DNA from: Gammaproteobacteria bacterium
Lineage (GTDB): Bacteria; Pseudomonadota; Gammaproteobacteria; HK1
DNA: 64,000 bases
Assembly (NCBI GenBank): GCA_022826505.1
Contig: JAJDUQ010000177.1
Span: 1-64,000, forward strand
Direction: 5' to 3'
The notes beneath the pieces were generated by a model, which was not told the DNA's origin, ran no database searches, and was given only the letters and a program-made list of their open reading frames with translations. Each line of letters begins with the position of its first letter. The first letter of the stretch is position 1. The position numbers and the translations under genes are program-made. This document shows, piece by piece, positions 34,744 through 43,734 of the stretch.

Positions 34744-35028
34744 TCAGTGACGACCGTATTCGATCCAGCCCTTTTCGAGGGCGATGGTCAGGAATTCGAC
34801 GACGTCGGCATCGAGGTCGGCTCCCGGGAACGCCTCCCGAAGCGAATCGAGGACTCCATCGAGGGTGCGCTCGCCGTCGCAACGGCTCAGAATCGCCCCG
34901 GCGCTCTCACTGAGGCGGACCATGCCTTCGGGGTAGAGAAGAACGTGCGCATTCTGCGCGTCTTCCCACTGGAGTCGGAAGCCGCGTGCGATCGCGATTG
35001 GCCGATCACGGGCCAGCTCCGCGCTCAT
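34744..35028 (-). CDS. pqqD: PQQ biosynthesis protein PqqD
   Basis: A 94-residue PqqD with YPEGMVRLSESAGAILSRCDGERTL, the family pattern. PqqD holds the PqqA peptide for PqqE as a RRE-type chaperone. The start at 35028 gives the usual length; an ATG 24 bp upstream exists. It is on the opposite strand from the M16 gene and is apart from pqqA-pqqE, so the pqq genes do not form one operon here. Confidence 0.93.
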   Translation of the reverse strand: MSAELARDRPIAIARGFRLQWEDAQNAHVLLYPEGMVRLSESAGAILSRCDGERTLDGVLDSLREAFPGADLDADVVEFLTIALEKGWIEYGRH

Positions 35029-35183
35029 TCGCCATCCTTCGCCGCAGGACACGGCCGCGTCGCGTTCATGTAAAGTGCTCCGGGCATTCGGTGCGATCCT
35101 TCGGAGGGCTCATGACGACCCACGCTGCGACCAGATTCGCCAACGGCGGCAGCCTCGATGATGTGCCCGCGAGTGTCAACCTG

Positions 35184-35720
35184 ATGCGTCATGGTCACGG
35201 ACGCGGCAATCGGGGGCGTCATGGGACCCGGGTGCTCTCCGCGTGCGTCCTCGCGCTCGTTGCGGTGGTTGCGGGCGCAGAGGAACTGCTGGTCGGCACG
35301 ATGCCCGACGGCAACGGATCGCGGGTCGCATTCGGGTTGAAGGGGGAGAGTCGCAAGGATGTGGTCGGAGGTCGCGTCGTCATCGGGGAGACCGAGTACG
35401 AGATTTCCCGGGTCAGCCGGCTCGGCCTGATCGGCGCGCGCCGTTTCGTGAACAGCGGCGACGCGCAGGAACCCTACGCGGAGTTCCTGGTGCTCTCTTC
35501 GTCGTTCAACGAGCAGACGGCGGTCGGCAAGCCCTGGCCGGCTGCCCGCGAGTCGTACGGCTGCGGGGAGCCGTACAACACCTTCGTCGCCCACTATCGG
35601 GTTGTGGGCGATGCCGAAGTGAAAGCGCTCGGACCCATCCCGTACCCGAAGCTCGTGGAGGACTCCGCTCTCTCGCATGCCTCGCGAGTGATCTGCTTCG
35701 ACGCGCGCCCACCGGGCTGA
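35184..35720 (+). CDS. Exported protein of unknown function
   Basis: A protein of 178 residues with a signal peptide (SACVLALVAVVAGAEE) whose hydrophobic core starts near residue 18 from the ATG at 35184. An ATG at 35112 would add 24 residues before the signal, so 35184 is preferred. Cys occurs in SYGCGEP and VICFD. I do not recognise a family. It sits between pqqD and pqqC, pointing the other way from both, and may be linked to the dehydrogenase system by position only. Confidence 0.65.
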   Translation: MRHGHGRGNRGRHGTRVLSACVLALVAVVAGAEELLVGTMPDGNGSRVAFGLKGESRKDVVGGRVVIGETEYEISRVSRLGLIGARRFVNSGDAQEPYAEFLVLSSSFNEQTAVGKPWPAARESYGCGEPYNTFVAHYRVVGDAEVKALGPIPYPKLVEDSALSHASRVICFDARPPG

Positions 35721-35832
35721 GGCCGGCGGGTCACGAATTCGGCTTCATCCGGCCGACGATTCGATTCCGCCGTGGCCTGTCCGCTCGAAGCGCTTCCGTC
35801 GGCCGTCACCGGCGTGGCGGGCGTCGTCGTCC

Positions 35833-36624
35833 TCAGTCGGGCACGAACGCGCCGGGCGGCGTGATGCGCGGATCGACGTATGCGAAGTGGAGCGCGTCGA
35901 GCTGCGCCCACAGCACGTCGGTCTTGAACACGAGCGCCTTGCAGACCGTCTCGCGCAGCTCCGGGCTGGTCGCGTGGCGCTTCACGTAGTCGAGCGCGAA
36001 GTCCGCGTCGCGCGGCGCCTGGGTGAGGCGGGCGGTGAAGTAGGCGAGGGTGTCTTCGTCCACGAATTCGTAGCGGGCGAGCATCGCGCTGGTGCGCTCG
36101 CCGATGATCGCGGGTGCGAACAGCTCCGTGAGCGAGGACGCGATGGCTTCCAGCAGCGGGCGGTCGCGCACGAAGTGGACGTAGGCGTCGACCGCGAACC
36201 GGGTGGCCGGGAGCACCCCGTCCTCGGCCAGAACCCGCTCGCGCGGCAGTCCGAGCCGCTCGCACAGGTGCAGCCACTTCGCGAGGCCACCCCGTCCCTC
36301 CCGGGTGCCGTCGTGGTCGATGACCCGTTGCGACCATTCGCGGCGCAGATCCGCATCGACGATACGCGACATCAGCGCGGAGTCCTTGATGGGGATCCGG
36401 CTCTGGTAATAGAAGCGATTGAGCGCCCACGCCTGGAGCTGTCCGCGCGTGAGGACACCGTCGCGCATGAGCTTGTGGAAGGGATGGTTGTCGTGGTAGC
36501 GCTCGGCCCCGATCACGCGAAGCCGTGCCTCCAGCTCCTCGCCGGAGCCCAGCCCGGCGAACCTCCCGGTCCGGATGACGGAGGGCGTGCCGGACTCGCG
36601 GTCGGCTGGGGCTCTGACTTCCAT
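35833..36624 (-). CDS. pqqC: PQQ synthase PqqC
   Basis: A 263-residue PqqC, the oxidase that closes the rings in the last step of PQQ synthesis. It has YHDNHPFHKLMRDG, QAWALNRFYYQSRIPIKDSALM and DHDGTREGRGGLAKW, which carry the conserved active-site residues of this heme-oxygenase-like fold. The C-terminal region includes LYVDPR-like FAYVDPRITPPG. It is transcribed away from the downstream ABC importer; the shared 131-bp region holds both promoters. Confidence 0.96.
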   Translation of the reverse strand: MEVRAPADRESGTPSVIRTGRFAGLGSGEELEARLRVIGAERYHDNHPFHKLMRDGVLTRGQLQAWALNRFYYQSRIPIKDSALMSRIVDADLRREWSQRVIDHDGTREGRGGLAKWLHLCERLGLPRERVLAEDGVLPATRFAVDAYVHFVRDRPLLEAIASSLTELFAPAIIGERTSAMLARYEFVDEDTLAYFTARLTQAPRDADFALDYVKRHATSPELRETVCKALVFKTDVLWAQLDALHFAYVDPRITPPGAFVPD

Positions 36625-36755
36625 TGTCGTGGCGCTCCGTTGCGTGGCAAGTGTCGGCGCGAAACGCTATCACACCATCAGTCTCGTCCGCGAAACGGTC
36701 CGGGTACGGCATTTGGACTATCATCGAATCTCGAAGTACAGGAGGGGGGCTTGTC

Positions 36756-37757
36756 ATGAACATCAGCCATCCATTGCGCCTGAGGACGTTCGCAGCCGCC
36801 GTGGCGATGCTCGCCGCGACCTCCGTCGTTGGCTCCGGCCACGATGTCCGGGTCGGGGTGCTGAAGTTCGGGACCGTGCACTGGGAGCTCGATGTCATCC
36901 AGACCCACAAGCTTGCCGAGAAGCAGGGCATCAATCTGGAGGTCGTGACGTTGGGGTCGAAGCGGGCCACTTCGGTGGCGCTTCAGGGTGGTGGCGCCGA
37001 CGTCATCGTCACCGACTGGATCTGGGTCTCGCGGCAACGGGCGGAAGGCAGGGACTACGCGTTCGCGCCCTATTCGCTTTCGGTCGGCGGGCTCATGGTG
37101 CGGCCCGATGCCGGCATCGCGGAGCTGGCCGATCTGGCGGGCAGGAAGGTCGGGATCGCGGGGGGGCCGGTCGACAAGAGCTGGCTTCTGCTCCAGGCCT
37201 ACGCCAGGCGCGGGGGGCTGGACCTCGCGGCCGAGGTGGAGTCGACCTTCGGCGCTCCGCCGCTGCTGAACGAGCTCATGCTGCGCGGCGATCTGCCCGC
37301 GGTGCTCAACTTCTGGCATTACAACGCGCGGCTCAAGGCAGCCGGGATGACCGAGCTCCTCTCCGCGGCCGAGACGCTGCCCGCGCTCGGTGTCGACCGT
37401 CCGATCCCGCTGCTCGGGTGGGTATTCAACCGCGCCTGGGCGAACGAGAATCGCGATACGGTGGCAGGATTCCTGCGTGCGTCGTACTCCGCCAAGCACC
37501 TGCTTCTGGAGTCCGACGAGGAGTGGAAACGGCTGGAGCCGAAGATGAAGGTGTCGGACGCCGCGACCGCGGCGGCGCTGCGCGACGCATACCGGCTCGG
37601 CATCCCGCGCCGGTTCGGCGAAGCGGACAGGGAGGCCGCCGCCCGTGCCTTCGCGATTCTCGCCGCCGAGGGTGGTGAGAAGCTCGTGGGCGCGAGCGAC
37701 ACCCTCGATGCCGGGACGTTCTGGACCGAGTTCGACCCGGCGCGGTGGCGGGAGTAG
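36756..37757 (+). CDS. NMT1/SsuA-type ABC substrate-binding protein
   Basis: A 333-residue exported binding protein. A signal peptide (FAAAVAMLAATSVVGSG) is followed by VGVLKFGTVHWELDVI, and the pattern KRATSVALQGGGADVIVTDWIWV is typical of the taurine/nitrate/thiamine-precursor binding group. AGGAGGGGG precedes the ATG at 36756. It heads a three-gene importer (binding protein, permease, ATPase) adjoining pqqC. The substrate is unknown; nothing in the sequence shows whether it is an amine, a sulfonate, a cofactor or a metal-binding compound. Confidence 0.85.
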   Translation: MNISHPLRLRTFAAAVAMLAATSVVGSGHDVRVGVLKFGTVHWELDVIQTHKLAEKQGINLEVVTLGSKRATSVALQGGGADVIVTDWIWVSRQRAEGRDYAFAPYSLSVGGLMVRPDAGIAELADLAGRKVGIAGGPVDKSWLLLQAYARRGGLDLAAEVESTFGAPPLLNELMLRGDLPAVLNFWHYNARLKAAGMTELLSAAETLPALGVDRPIPLLGWVFNRAWANENRDTVAGFLRASYSAKHLLLESDEEWKRLEPKMKVSDAATAAALRDAYRLGIPRRFGEADREAAARAFAILAAEGGEKLVGASDTLDAGTFWTEFDPARWRE

Positions 37758-38506
37758 CGCCGAGGGGTGCGGCGATATGGCTGCGAAGCCTGTCGCTGCT
37801 GGGCTTCGTGGTCGTCTGGCAGATCGCCGCCGCGGTGGCGGCGAGCGACCTGCTGCCGTCCCCGGCGGCGGTGATGGAGCTCCTCTGGAAGCACACCGAG
37901 AGCGGCGAGCTCGGCCATCACCTCCTGATCACGCTGGCCCGGGTCGCAATCGCCTTCGCCATCGCCATGGCGGTCGGGACCGCTGTCGGAATTCTCATGG
38001 GCCGCTCGCAGCGCGTCGACATGACGCTCGACGGTCTCCTCGTCCTCGGGCTCAATATCCCCGCTCTGGTCACCATCATCCTCTGCTACATCTGGTTCGG
38101 CCTCACGGAGGTCGCGGCGGTGCTCGCAGTGGCGGTGAACAAGATTCCGACGGTGGTGGTGACGGTGCGCGAGGGCGCGAAGGCGGTCGACCGGGACCTG
38201 ATGGATGTCGCGAAGGTGTACCGGGTGGGGAGGCTCGCCACGCTCTTCGGTGTGTACCTGCCGCAGCTCTATCCCTACCTCATGGCGGCGGCGCGCTCCG
38301 GGCTCGCGCTCATCTGGAAGATCGTTCTCGTGGTGGAGCTTCTCGGGCGCAGCAACGGGGTGGGCTTCCAGCTCAACATCTTCTTCCAGTTCTTCGACAT
38401 CGGCAGCATCCTCGCCTACACGCTGGCCTTCGCAGCGGTGATCCTGCTGGTGGAGGCGCTCGGCATGCGGCCGCTGGAGCGAAGGATCACGCGCTGGCGG
38501 CACTGA
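37745..38506 (+). CDS. ABC importer permease
   Basis: A 253-residue permease of the SsuC/TauC/NrtB group, with about six transmembrane segments and the EAA loop near VYRVGRLATLFGVYLPQLYP. The GTG at 37745 overlaps the stop of the binding-protein gene by 13 nt, so the two are translated together. The next gene is the matching ATPase. Confidence 0.9.
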   Translation: MAGVAPRGAAIWLRSLSLLGFVVVWQIAAAVAASDLLPSPAAVMELLWKHTESGELGHHLLITLARVAIAFAIAMAVGTAVGILMGRSQRVDMTLDGLLVLGLNIPALVTIILCYIWFGLTEVAAVLAVAVNKIPTVVVTVREGAKAVDRDLMDVAKVYRVGRLATLFGVYLPQLYPYLMAAARSGLALIWKIVLVVELLGRSNGVGFQLNIFFQFFDIGSILAYTLAFAAVILLVEALGMRPLERRITRWRH

Positions 38507-38609
38507 AGCGGGGCTGCCCGGCACACGGCGTTCCGGCTCCGGGCACCTCGGCGCTGCGGCATGGCGGTTATGATCGATGCGGTGACGACACGTCACGGAT
38601 GGGGCAGAA

Positions 38610-39446
38610 GTGGTGAGAACAGGGAGCCGCGGGGCGTCGGGAAGCGGAATTCGGATTGCCATCGAGCGCAAGGCATTCGAAAGTCCGCCGGCGGTCGCGC
38701 TCGAAGGGATGGAACTCACCGTCGAGCCGGGGGAGTTCGTGGCCGTCATCGGTCCGTCGGGGGCCGGCAAGACCACGTTGCTCAACATCGTGGCCGGGCT
38801 CGATCAACGCTTCGAAGGCGACGTGGTCCACACCGCCGGCACAAACGGGACCCTGGATGCGCGGGTCGCCTACGTGTTTCAGGCTCCGCGCCTGATGCCC
38901 TGGCTGACCGCGCTCGACAACGTGCGGCTCGTGCTGCCGCAGGAGGACAGCAGCGTCGAAGTGGCGCGCGAGATCCTCGCCGAGGTCGGACTCCAGGGTT
39001 TCGAGGACGCGTTTCCCGGACAGCTCTCCGGAGGCATGCAGCGCCGGGTGGCGCTCGCGCGCGCCTTCGGCGTCAAGCCGTTGCTGCTGCTCATGGACGA
39101 GCCCTTCGCCTCCCTCGACGAGCCGCTCGCGTGGCGCCTGCGCGGCGGGCTCCACGAGCTGTGGAGCCATCATCGTCCGACCGTGCTGTTCGTGACCCAT
39201 GACCTCACCGAAGCGCTCTCGCTCGCCGATCGGGTGTTGTTCCTGTCGCCACGCCCCGGTCGCGTGGTGTGGGAGCAGCCTGTCGATCTGCCGCGACCGC
39301 GCGGACGTGACGACCCGGGGGTGGAGCGGTTGCGTGCGGAGCTGCTCGCGCGGCATCCGGACCTTCTTGCCGGCCGCACCGATGAATGGGCAGGCGGTGG
39401 AGAAGGAGAGGCAGGGGCTGCGACCGGCGGGACGATCCTGCGATGA
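38610..39446 (+). CDS. ABC importer ATPase
   Basis: A 278-residue ATPase with Walker A GPSGAGKTT, signature LSGGMQRR, Walker B LLLMDEPFAS and switch FVTHD. It matches the SsuB/TauB group. A GTG start at 38610 is assumed; 38613 is equally possible. Its stop overlaps the start of the next ATPase gene (ATGA at 39443-39446), so the importer is coupled to the PQQ-system ABC genes. Confidence 0.9.
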   Translation: MVRTGSRGASGSGIRIAIERKAFESPPAVALEGMELTVEPGEFVAVIGPSGAGKTTLLNIVAGLDQRFEGDVVHTAGTNGTLDARVAYVFQAPRLMPWLTALDNVRLVLPQEDSSVEVAREILAEVGLQGFEDAFPGQLSGGMQRRVALARAFGVKPLLLLMDEPFASLDEPLAWRLRGGLHELWSHHRPTVLFVTHDLTEALSLADRVLFLSPRPGRVVWEQPVDLPRPRGRDDPGVERLRAELLARHPDLLAGRTDEWAGGGEGEAGAATGGTILR

Positions 39447-40210
39447 ACGGGAGCGGGACGAAGACTCCGGCACTGGAGGTGCAGGGACTCGTCAAGTCCT
39501 ACGGTTCCCTGAAGGCGCTCGACGACGTGAGTCTCGCCGTTGCCGGAGGCGAGTTCGTCGGACTCCTCGGACCCAATGGGGCTGGCAAGACCACCCTGTT
39601 TCAGATCCTGAGCGGGCTGTTCGTGGCCGATGGTGGCTCGGTCCACGTGCTGGGACACGACATCCGGCACTCGGCGACGGCGGCGCTCGCGGGTATCGGA
39701 GTGGTGTTCCAGCAGCCGACCCTCGACCTCGATCTCTCCGTGCTTGCCAATCTGCGCTTCAGCGCGCGGATGCACGGCATGCCCGGCACGCGGCGCCGCG
39801 AACGCATCGAAGCCGAGCTTCTGCGACTCGGACTCGACGAGGTCGCGAACGCTCCCGCGCGAACGCTGAGTGGCGGCAACCGGCGCCGGGTGGAGCTCGC
39901 CCGCGCTCTGGTCCACGAGCCGAGCGTCCTTCTCATGGACGAGGCCACGGTGGGGCTCGACCCCGCCTCGCGCCGTCAGCTTCTCGACTATGTGCTGGAT
40001 CTGCGACGCGAGCGTTCGGTCGGAGTGCTGTGGGCCACGCACCTGGTGGACGAGGTCGAGCGCGCCGACCGCGTGGTCATTCTCCACCGGGGCCGAGTCC
40101 TCGATGTCGGTTCCCCCGGCGAGATCGTCGCCCGTGCCGGGGCGGCGGGCATCGGGGAAGCCTTCCTGTCGATGACCGGCAGGCCTTCGAGCCGCGATGC
40201 GGACGGCTGA
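39443..40210 (+). CDS. ABC ATPase of the PQQ-dependent dehydrogenase system
   Basis: A 255-residue ATPase with Walker A GPNGAGKTT, signature LSGGNRRR and Walker B LLMDEATVGLDP. It belongs to the ABC ATPase family that travels with PQQ-dependent alcohol dehydrogenases, with the ABC-2 type permease (42899), a binding-type protein (41634) and a beta-propeller (40505). What this set transports is unknown. The gene overlaps the importer ATPase gene, so the two ABC systems may be transcribed together. Confidence 0.88.
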   Translation: MNGSGTKTPALEVQGLVKSYGSLKALDDVSLAVAGGEFVGLLGPNGAGKTTLFQILSGLFVADGGSVHVLGHDIRHSATAALAGIGVVFQQPTLDLDLSVLANLRFSARMHGMPGTRRRERIEAELLRLGLDEVANAPARTLSGGNRRRVELARALVHEPSVLLMDEATVGLDPASRRQLLDYVLDLRRERSVGVLWATHLVDEVERADRVVILHRGRVLDVGSPGEIVARAGAAGIGEAFLSMTGRPSSRDADG

Positions 40211-40504
40211 GATTGGCGCAACTTTCGTGTAATTTGCTGCGCAGCATCATCGAATGCGTCTCGAGGGGACAGGAAGCCGCAGGAACACCCGGTGTCACTG
40301 CGTGAGGACGCACGGGGAGGATGCGTCAACGGGGACTGCGGCCCGGCCGGCGGAAAACGGCCCTCGCGGGGAGGCCGATCCGAACGTGGATTCGCACCTC
40401 GCGCCGGAGTGCCCTGGCCCGGTCCGCCCCACCTCTCGCTCGGCGTTCACGAGCGTGCCCGGCGGCAGAGGGCGAGCACGCAAGCAACCGTGGAGGAGAA
40501 CCGC
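40211..40504. other. Intergenic region before the beta-propeller gene
   Basis: 294 bp. It holds a short palindrome GCTGCGCAGC (40231-40240). TTGGCGCAACTTTCG near 40212 recalls a -24 element, but its -12 GC is absent. GGAGGAG is the ribosome-binding site at the right end. Confidence 0.45.
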
Positions 40505-41641
40505 ATGAAGAACACGAACATCTCGTTCCTGGCCGCCGCGGCCGTGGGCATGCTGGCCATGGCGTCCGCAACCCAGGCCGCCGGCACCGGCTACCTGTTC
40601 GTCAGCAGCGAGAAGGACCATGCGATCACCGTGCTCGACGGCAAGACGTACCAGGTGGTCAAGCAAATCCGGACCGCCGCGCGTCCTCGCCACCTCGCGT
40701 TCAACCCCGACCGCAGCCGGCTCTACGCCGCGTGCGGCGAGGGGAACGCGATCGACATCATCGACGTCGCCGCGCTCGAGCTGGTCGACCGCATCGGTCC
40801 CATCGAGGACCCGGAGGCGTTCGACTTCAGCCCCGACGGCGAGACCATGTACATCTCGCTCGAGGACGACGCGCAGCTCGGAATATTGAACCTGCGCACC
40901 TACTTCGAGGGCCGGGAAGAGAAGCCGGAGCTGACCGTGGCGGAGGTCTCCGCAACCGACGACGATGATGATGATGACGACGAGGAGGAGGAGGAAGAGG
41001 ACGAGGAGGAAGGCGACGACGAAGAGGGCGAGGACGACAACGGCGAGACCATTCCCGGAATGAGCACGGTCGACGTCGGCGAGGAGCCCGAGGGAATTCT
41101 GGTGAACCGCGACGGATCGTTGGTGTTCGTGACCTCCGAGGTCGCCAACATGGTCCACGTCATCGATACCGCCACCTCCGAGATCCGCGCCAACATCGTG
41201 GCCGGCAACCGCCCGCGCCGCTTTGCCGTCCCTGCCGGCGGAAACACGCTATGGGTGACCAACGAGCTCTCCGGCTCGGTGAGCCTCATCGACCTCGGTA
41301 CGATGGAGGTGAGCGGCACCGTCGAGTTCAAGCCGAAAGGCTTTCGTCCCGAGGAGGTGACACCGGTCGGCATCACCACGACCGGCGACGGCAAGACCGC
41401 GTTCGTGGCAATGGGGCGCGCCAACCACGTGGCGGTGGTGGACGTCGCGTCGCTCGACGTGGAGGACTACATCCTGGTCGGCAGCCGCGCCTGGAACACC
41501 ACGCTCAACCGTGACGAGTCGCTGCTGTTCGTGGCCAACGGCCTGAGCGACGACGTTTCGGTAATCGACGTGGCGAAGCGACGGGTCATCAAGTCGGTGC
41601 CGGTGGGACGCGTGCCCTATGCGGTGCTCATCGATGATTGA
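40505..41641 (+). CDS. PQQ-dehydrogenase-associated beta-propeller protein with acidic insertion
   Basis: A 378-residue exported seven-bladed propeller of the YVTN type, in the PQQ-dependent-catabolism beta-propeller family. A signal peptide (FLAAAAVGMLAMASATQAA) leads the protein. Repeated blade ends such as RDESLLFVANGLSDDVSVIDV are clear. Between blades, residues about 152-177 form an almost uninterrupted run of Asp and Glu (about 24 of 26). I do not recall a run of this length in the family and regard it as an oddity. The next gene overlaps by 8 nt. The role of the propeller is unknown, but it is part of the periplasmic quinoprotein apparatus. Confidence 0.9.
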   Translation: MKNTNISFLAAAAVGMLAMASATQAAGTGYLFVSSEKDHAITVLDGKTYQVVKQIRTAARPRHLAFNPDRSRLYAACGEGNAIDIIDVAALELVDRIGPIEDPEAFDFSPDGETMYISLEDDAQLGILNLRTYFEGREEKPELTVAEVSATDDDDDDDDEEEEEEDEEEGDDEEGEDDNGETIPGMSTVDVGEEPEGILVNRDGSLVFVTSEVANMVHVIDTATSEIRANIVAGNRPRRFAVPAGGNTLWVTNELSGSVSLIDLGTMEVSGTVEFKPKGFRPEEVTPVGITTTGDGKTAFVAMGRANHVAVVDVASLDVEDYILVGSRAWNTTLNRDESLLFVANGLSDDVSVIDVAKRRVIKSVPVGRVPYAVLIDD

Positions 41642-42833
41642 GGGCGCGGTGCGCCACGGGCTGATATCCGCGCTCGTCTTCGCTGTCGTTCTGGGCGCCT
41701 GTGCACCCTCGTCGGAGGCGGCGCCGAAGGAGCTGGTCATCGGCTACGTCGCGCTCAAGAAGGATCCGCGATACGCCACCAAGCGAACGTTTGCGCGCTA
41801 CCTCACGGAGGCACTGGGGTCTCCCTATCCGGGAGCCAGGGTCGCGATCGACGAGTCGCGATTCGCGGGCTCGACCGTCGGAGTCGAGTTCAAGCTCAAG
41901 CGACGCCGGGCGAAGAGCCCGGCGAGGCTGCCCAGGTCCGCGCTCGCGTTCGCCGATGCCGGCGTGAACTACCTGCTCGTCGATGCGCCGGCGGAGCTCG
42001 TGGACGAGGTGGCCCGCGCCACGAAGGGCCGGGACGTCCTGGTGTTCAACGTTTCGGCACGCGACGACGTGCTGCGCCAGGAACAGTGCCAGTCCCATTT
42101 GCTGCACGTCATTCCGAGCCACGCGATGATGGCGGACGCACTGGCCCAGTACCTGATCTCGAAGAAGTGGCGTGAGGCGCTGGTGCTGACCGGCCCCGAA
42201 TCCGAGGACGAGCAGCTCGCCGCGGCGTTCGGTCGGTCCGCGAAGCGATTCGGCATCAGGATAGTCGAGCAGCGTCCGTTCGTGCTCAGCAACGATCCGC
42301 GAGAGCGGGAAAAGAACAACGTGGCGTTGCTGACGGCGGGTGCCGACTACGACGTCGTGTTCGTCGCCGATACCGATGGCGAGTTCGCCCGCGACGTCCC
42401 TTTTCAGACGGTACAGCCGCGGCCCGTGGTCGGTTCGGAGGGCCTGGCCGCCGCCGCCTGGCACTGGGCGTGGGAGCGCCACGGTGCCCCACAGCTCGAG
42501 AAGCGCTTCCAGAAGAGGGCCAAGCGTCCCATGCGCGATCAGGACTGGGCGGCGTGGATGGCGGTGAAGGGTGTGGTCGAGGCGGTGCTGCGCACCGAGG
42601 GCGGAGACTTCGCGGCCGTGCGCGACTATCTCCTGGGCGACGAGGTCGTGCTGGACGGATTCAAGGGCAACCGACTGAACTTCAGGCCGTGGAACCGGCA
42701 GTTGCGTCAGCCCGTCCTGCTCGTCACCCACAACTGGGTGGTGGATCGCGCGCCGTTGCGCGGATACCTGCACGCGACGAACAACCTGGACACGCTCGGT
42801 TTCGACGAACGGGACACCCGGTGCGAGTTGTGA
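41634..42833 (+). CDS. PQQ-dehydrogenase-system ABC binding-type protein (lipoprotein)
   Basis: A 399-residue protein of the periplasmic-binding-fold family linked to PQQ-dependent alcohol dehydrogenases. The N-terminus has a lipobox (VVLGAC at residues about 19-24), so it is probably membrane-anchored. Domain text such as FNVSARDDVLRQEQCQSHLLHVIPSH and a Leu-Ile-Val-binding-like layout (AWMAVKGVVEAVLRT) are typical. Its ATG overlaps the propeller stop. It presumably works with the ATPase at 39443 and the permease at 42899. Confidence 0.88.
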   Translation: MIEGAVRHGLISALVFAVVLGACAPSSEAAPKELVIGYVALKKDPRYATKRTFARYLTEALGSPYPGARVAIDESRFAGSTVGVEFKLKRRRAKSPARLPRSALAFADAGVNYLLVDAPAELVDEVARATKGRDVLVFNVSARDDVLRQEQCQSHLLHVIPSHAMMADALAQYLISKKWREALVLTGPESEDEQLAAAFGRSAKRFGIRIVEQRPFVLSNDPREREKNNVALLTAGADYDVVFVADTDGEFARDVPFQTVQPRPVVGSEGLAAAAWHWAWERHGAPQLEKRFQKRAKRPMRDQDWAAWMAVKGVVEAVLRTEGGDFAAVRDYLLGDEVVLDGFKGNRLNFRPWNRQLRQPVLLVTHNWVVDRAPLRGYLHATNNLDTLGFDERDTRCEL

Positions 42834-42898
42834 GTGCAGTGCAGGTTCCGGCGGTGGGTCCGACGGTCGTCCGCCGTCGTCCCTGAAGTGGCATCGAG

Positions 42899-43708
42899 AT
42901 GACGCCTTCTCACGCCGCCCGTGCCCTGGTCGCCGTGAGCGGGCGCGAGATGTTCAAGTTCTGGCGCCAGCGCGGGCGACTGTTCTCCGCCCTGGTCCGC
43001 CCCACGCTGTGGCTCGTGGTGTTCGCGGTGGGGTTCCAGAACGTCTTCGGGGTCTCGATCATCCCTCCCTACGAGACCTACATCGAGTACCAGGAGTACA
43101 TCGTGCCGGGACTGGTCAGCATGGTGCTGCTCTTCAACGGGATGCAGTCCTCGCTGGCGATGGTCTATGACCGCGAGATGGGAATGATGCGGCTGTTGCT
43201 CACCGCACCGCTGCCGCGCTGGTACCTGCTCTTCAGCAAGCTGGTGGCGGGCACGGTGCTCTCGGTGCTTCAGGTGTACGCCTTTCTGATCGTCACCGTG
43301 CTGTTCGGCGTGCACGTCCCGCTGCTCGGCTGGCTCTATGCGCTGCCGGCCATCGCGCTCGGAGGGATGATGCTCGGCGCCACGGGCCTGCTTCTGTCGG
43401 TCTACATCAAGCAGCTCGAAAACTTCGCGGGGACGATGAACTTCGTCATCTTTCCCATGTTCTTCATCTCCTCCGCCCTGTATCCGCTGTGGAAGCTGCG
43501 CGAGGCGGGGGCGGAGGCGGTGTTCCAGGCCGCTCGGTTCAACCCGTTCACCTACGTGGTGGAGTCGGTGCGGTTCTCGCTCTACGGGGAGCCCAACCTG
43601 CTCGCGTTCGGTGTCGTGGCGGCGACGCTTGCGGTGGTGTTCGTGCTCGCGGTGATCGGATACGACCCGCAACGAGGGCTGGTGAGGAGGATGCGGCGAC
43701 CCGGTTGA
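42899..43708 (+). CDS. ABC-2 type permease of the PQQ-dehydrogenase system
   Basis: A 269-residue ABC-2 permease (MLVSR/CcmB-like type), with six hydrophobic segments, YIVPGLVSMVLLFNGMQSSLAMVYDREMG and the C-terminal FNPFTYVVESVRF. This is the permease usually found with the dehydrogenase-linked ATPase and binding-type protein. An exporter or maturation role is expected from the fold, but the cargo is unknown. Confidence 0.9.
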   Translation: MTPSHAARALVAVSGREMFKFWRQRGRLFSALVRPTLWLVVFAVGFQNVFGVSIIPPYETYIEYQEYIVPGLVSMVLLFNGMQSSLAMVYDREMGMMRLLLTAPLPRWYLLFSKLVAGTVLSVLQVYAFLIVTVLFGVHVPLLGWLYALPAIALGGMMLGATGLLLSVYIKQLENFAGTMNFVIFPMFFISSALYPLWKLREAGAEAVFQAARFNPFTYVVESVRFSLYGEPNLLAFGVVAATLAVVFVLAVIGYDPQRGLVRRMRRPG

Positions 43709-43719
43709 TGCGGCGGGGA

Positions 43720-43734
43720 AGCCGCTTCGCGGCT
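43720..43734. terminator. Small hairpin between convergent genes
   Basis: AGCCGC-TTC-GCGGCT forms a perfect 6-bp stem between the permease stop and the SoxYZ-like stop. There is no U-tract on either side, so termination is only possible. Confidence 0.4.
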
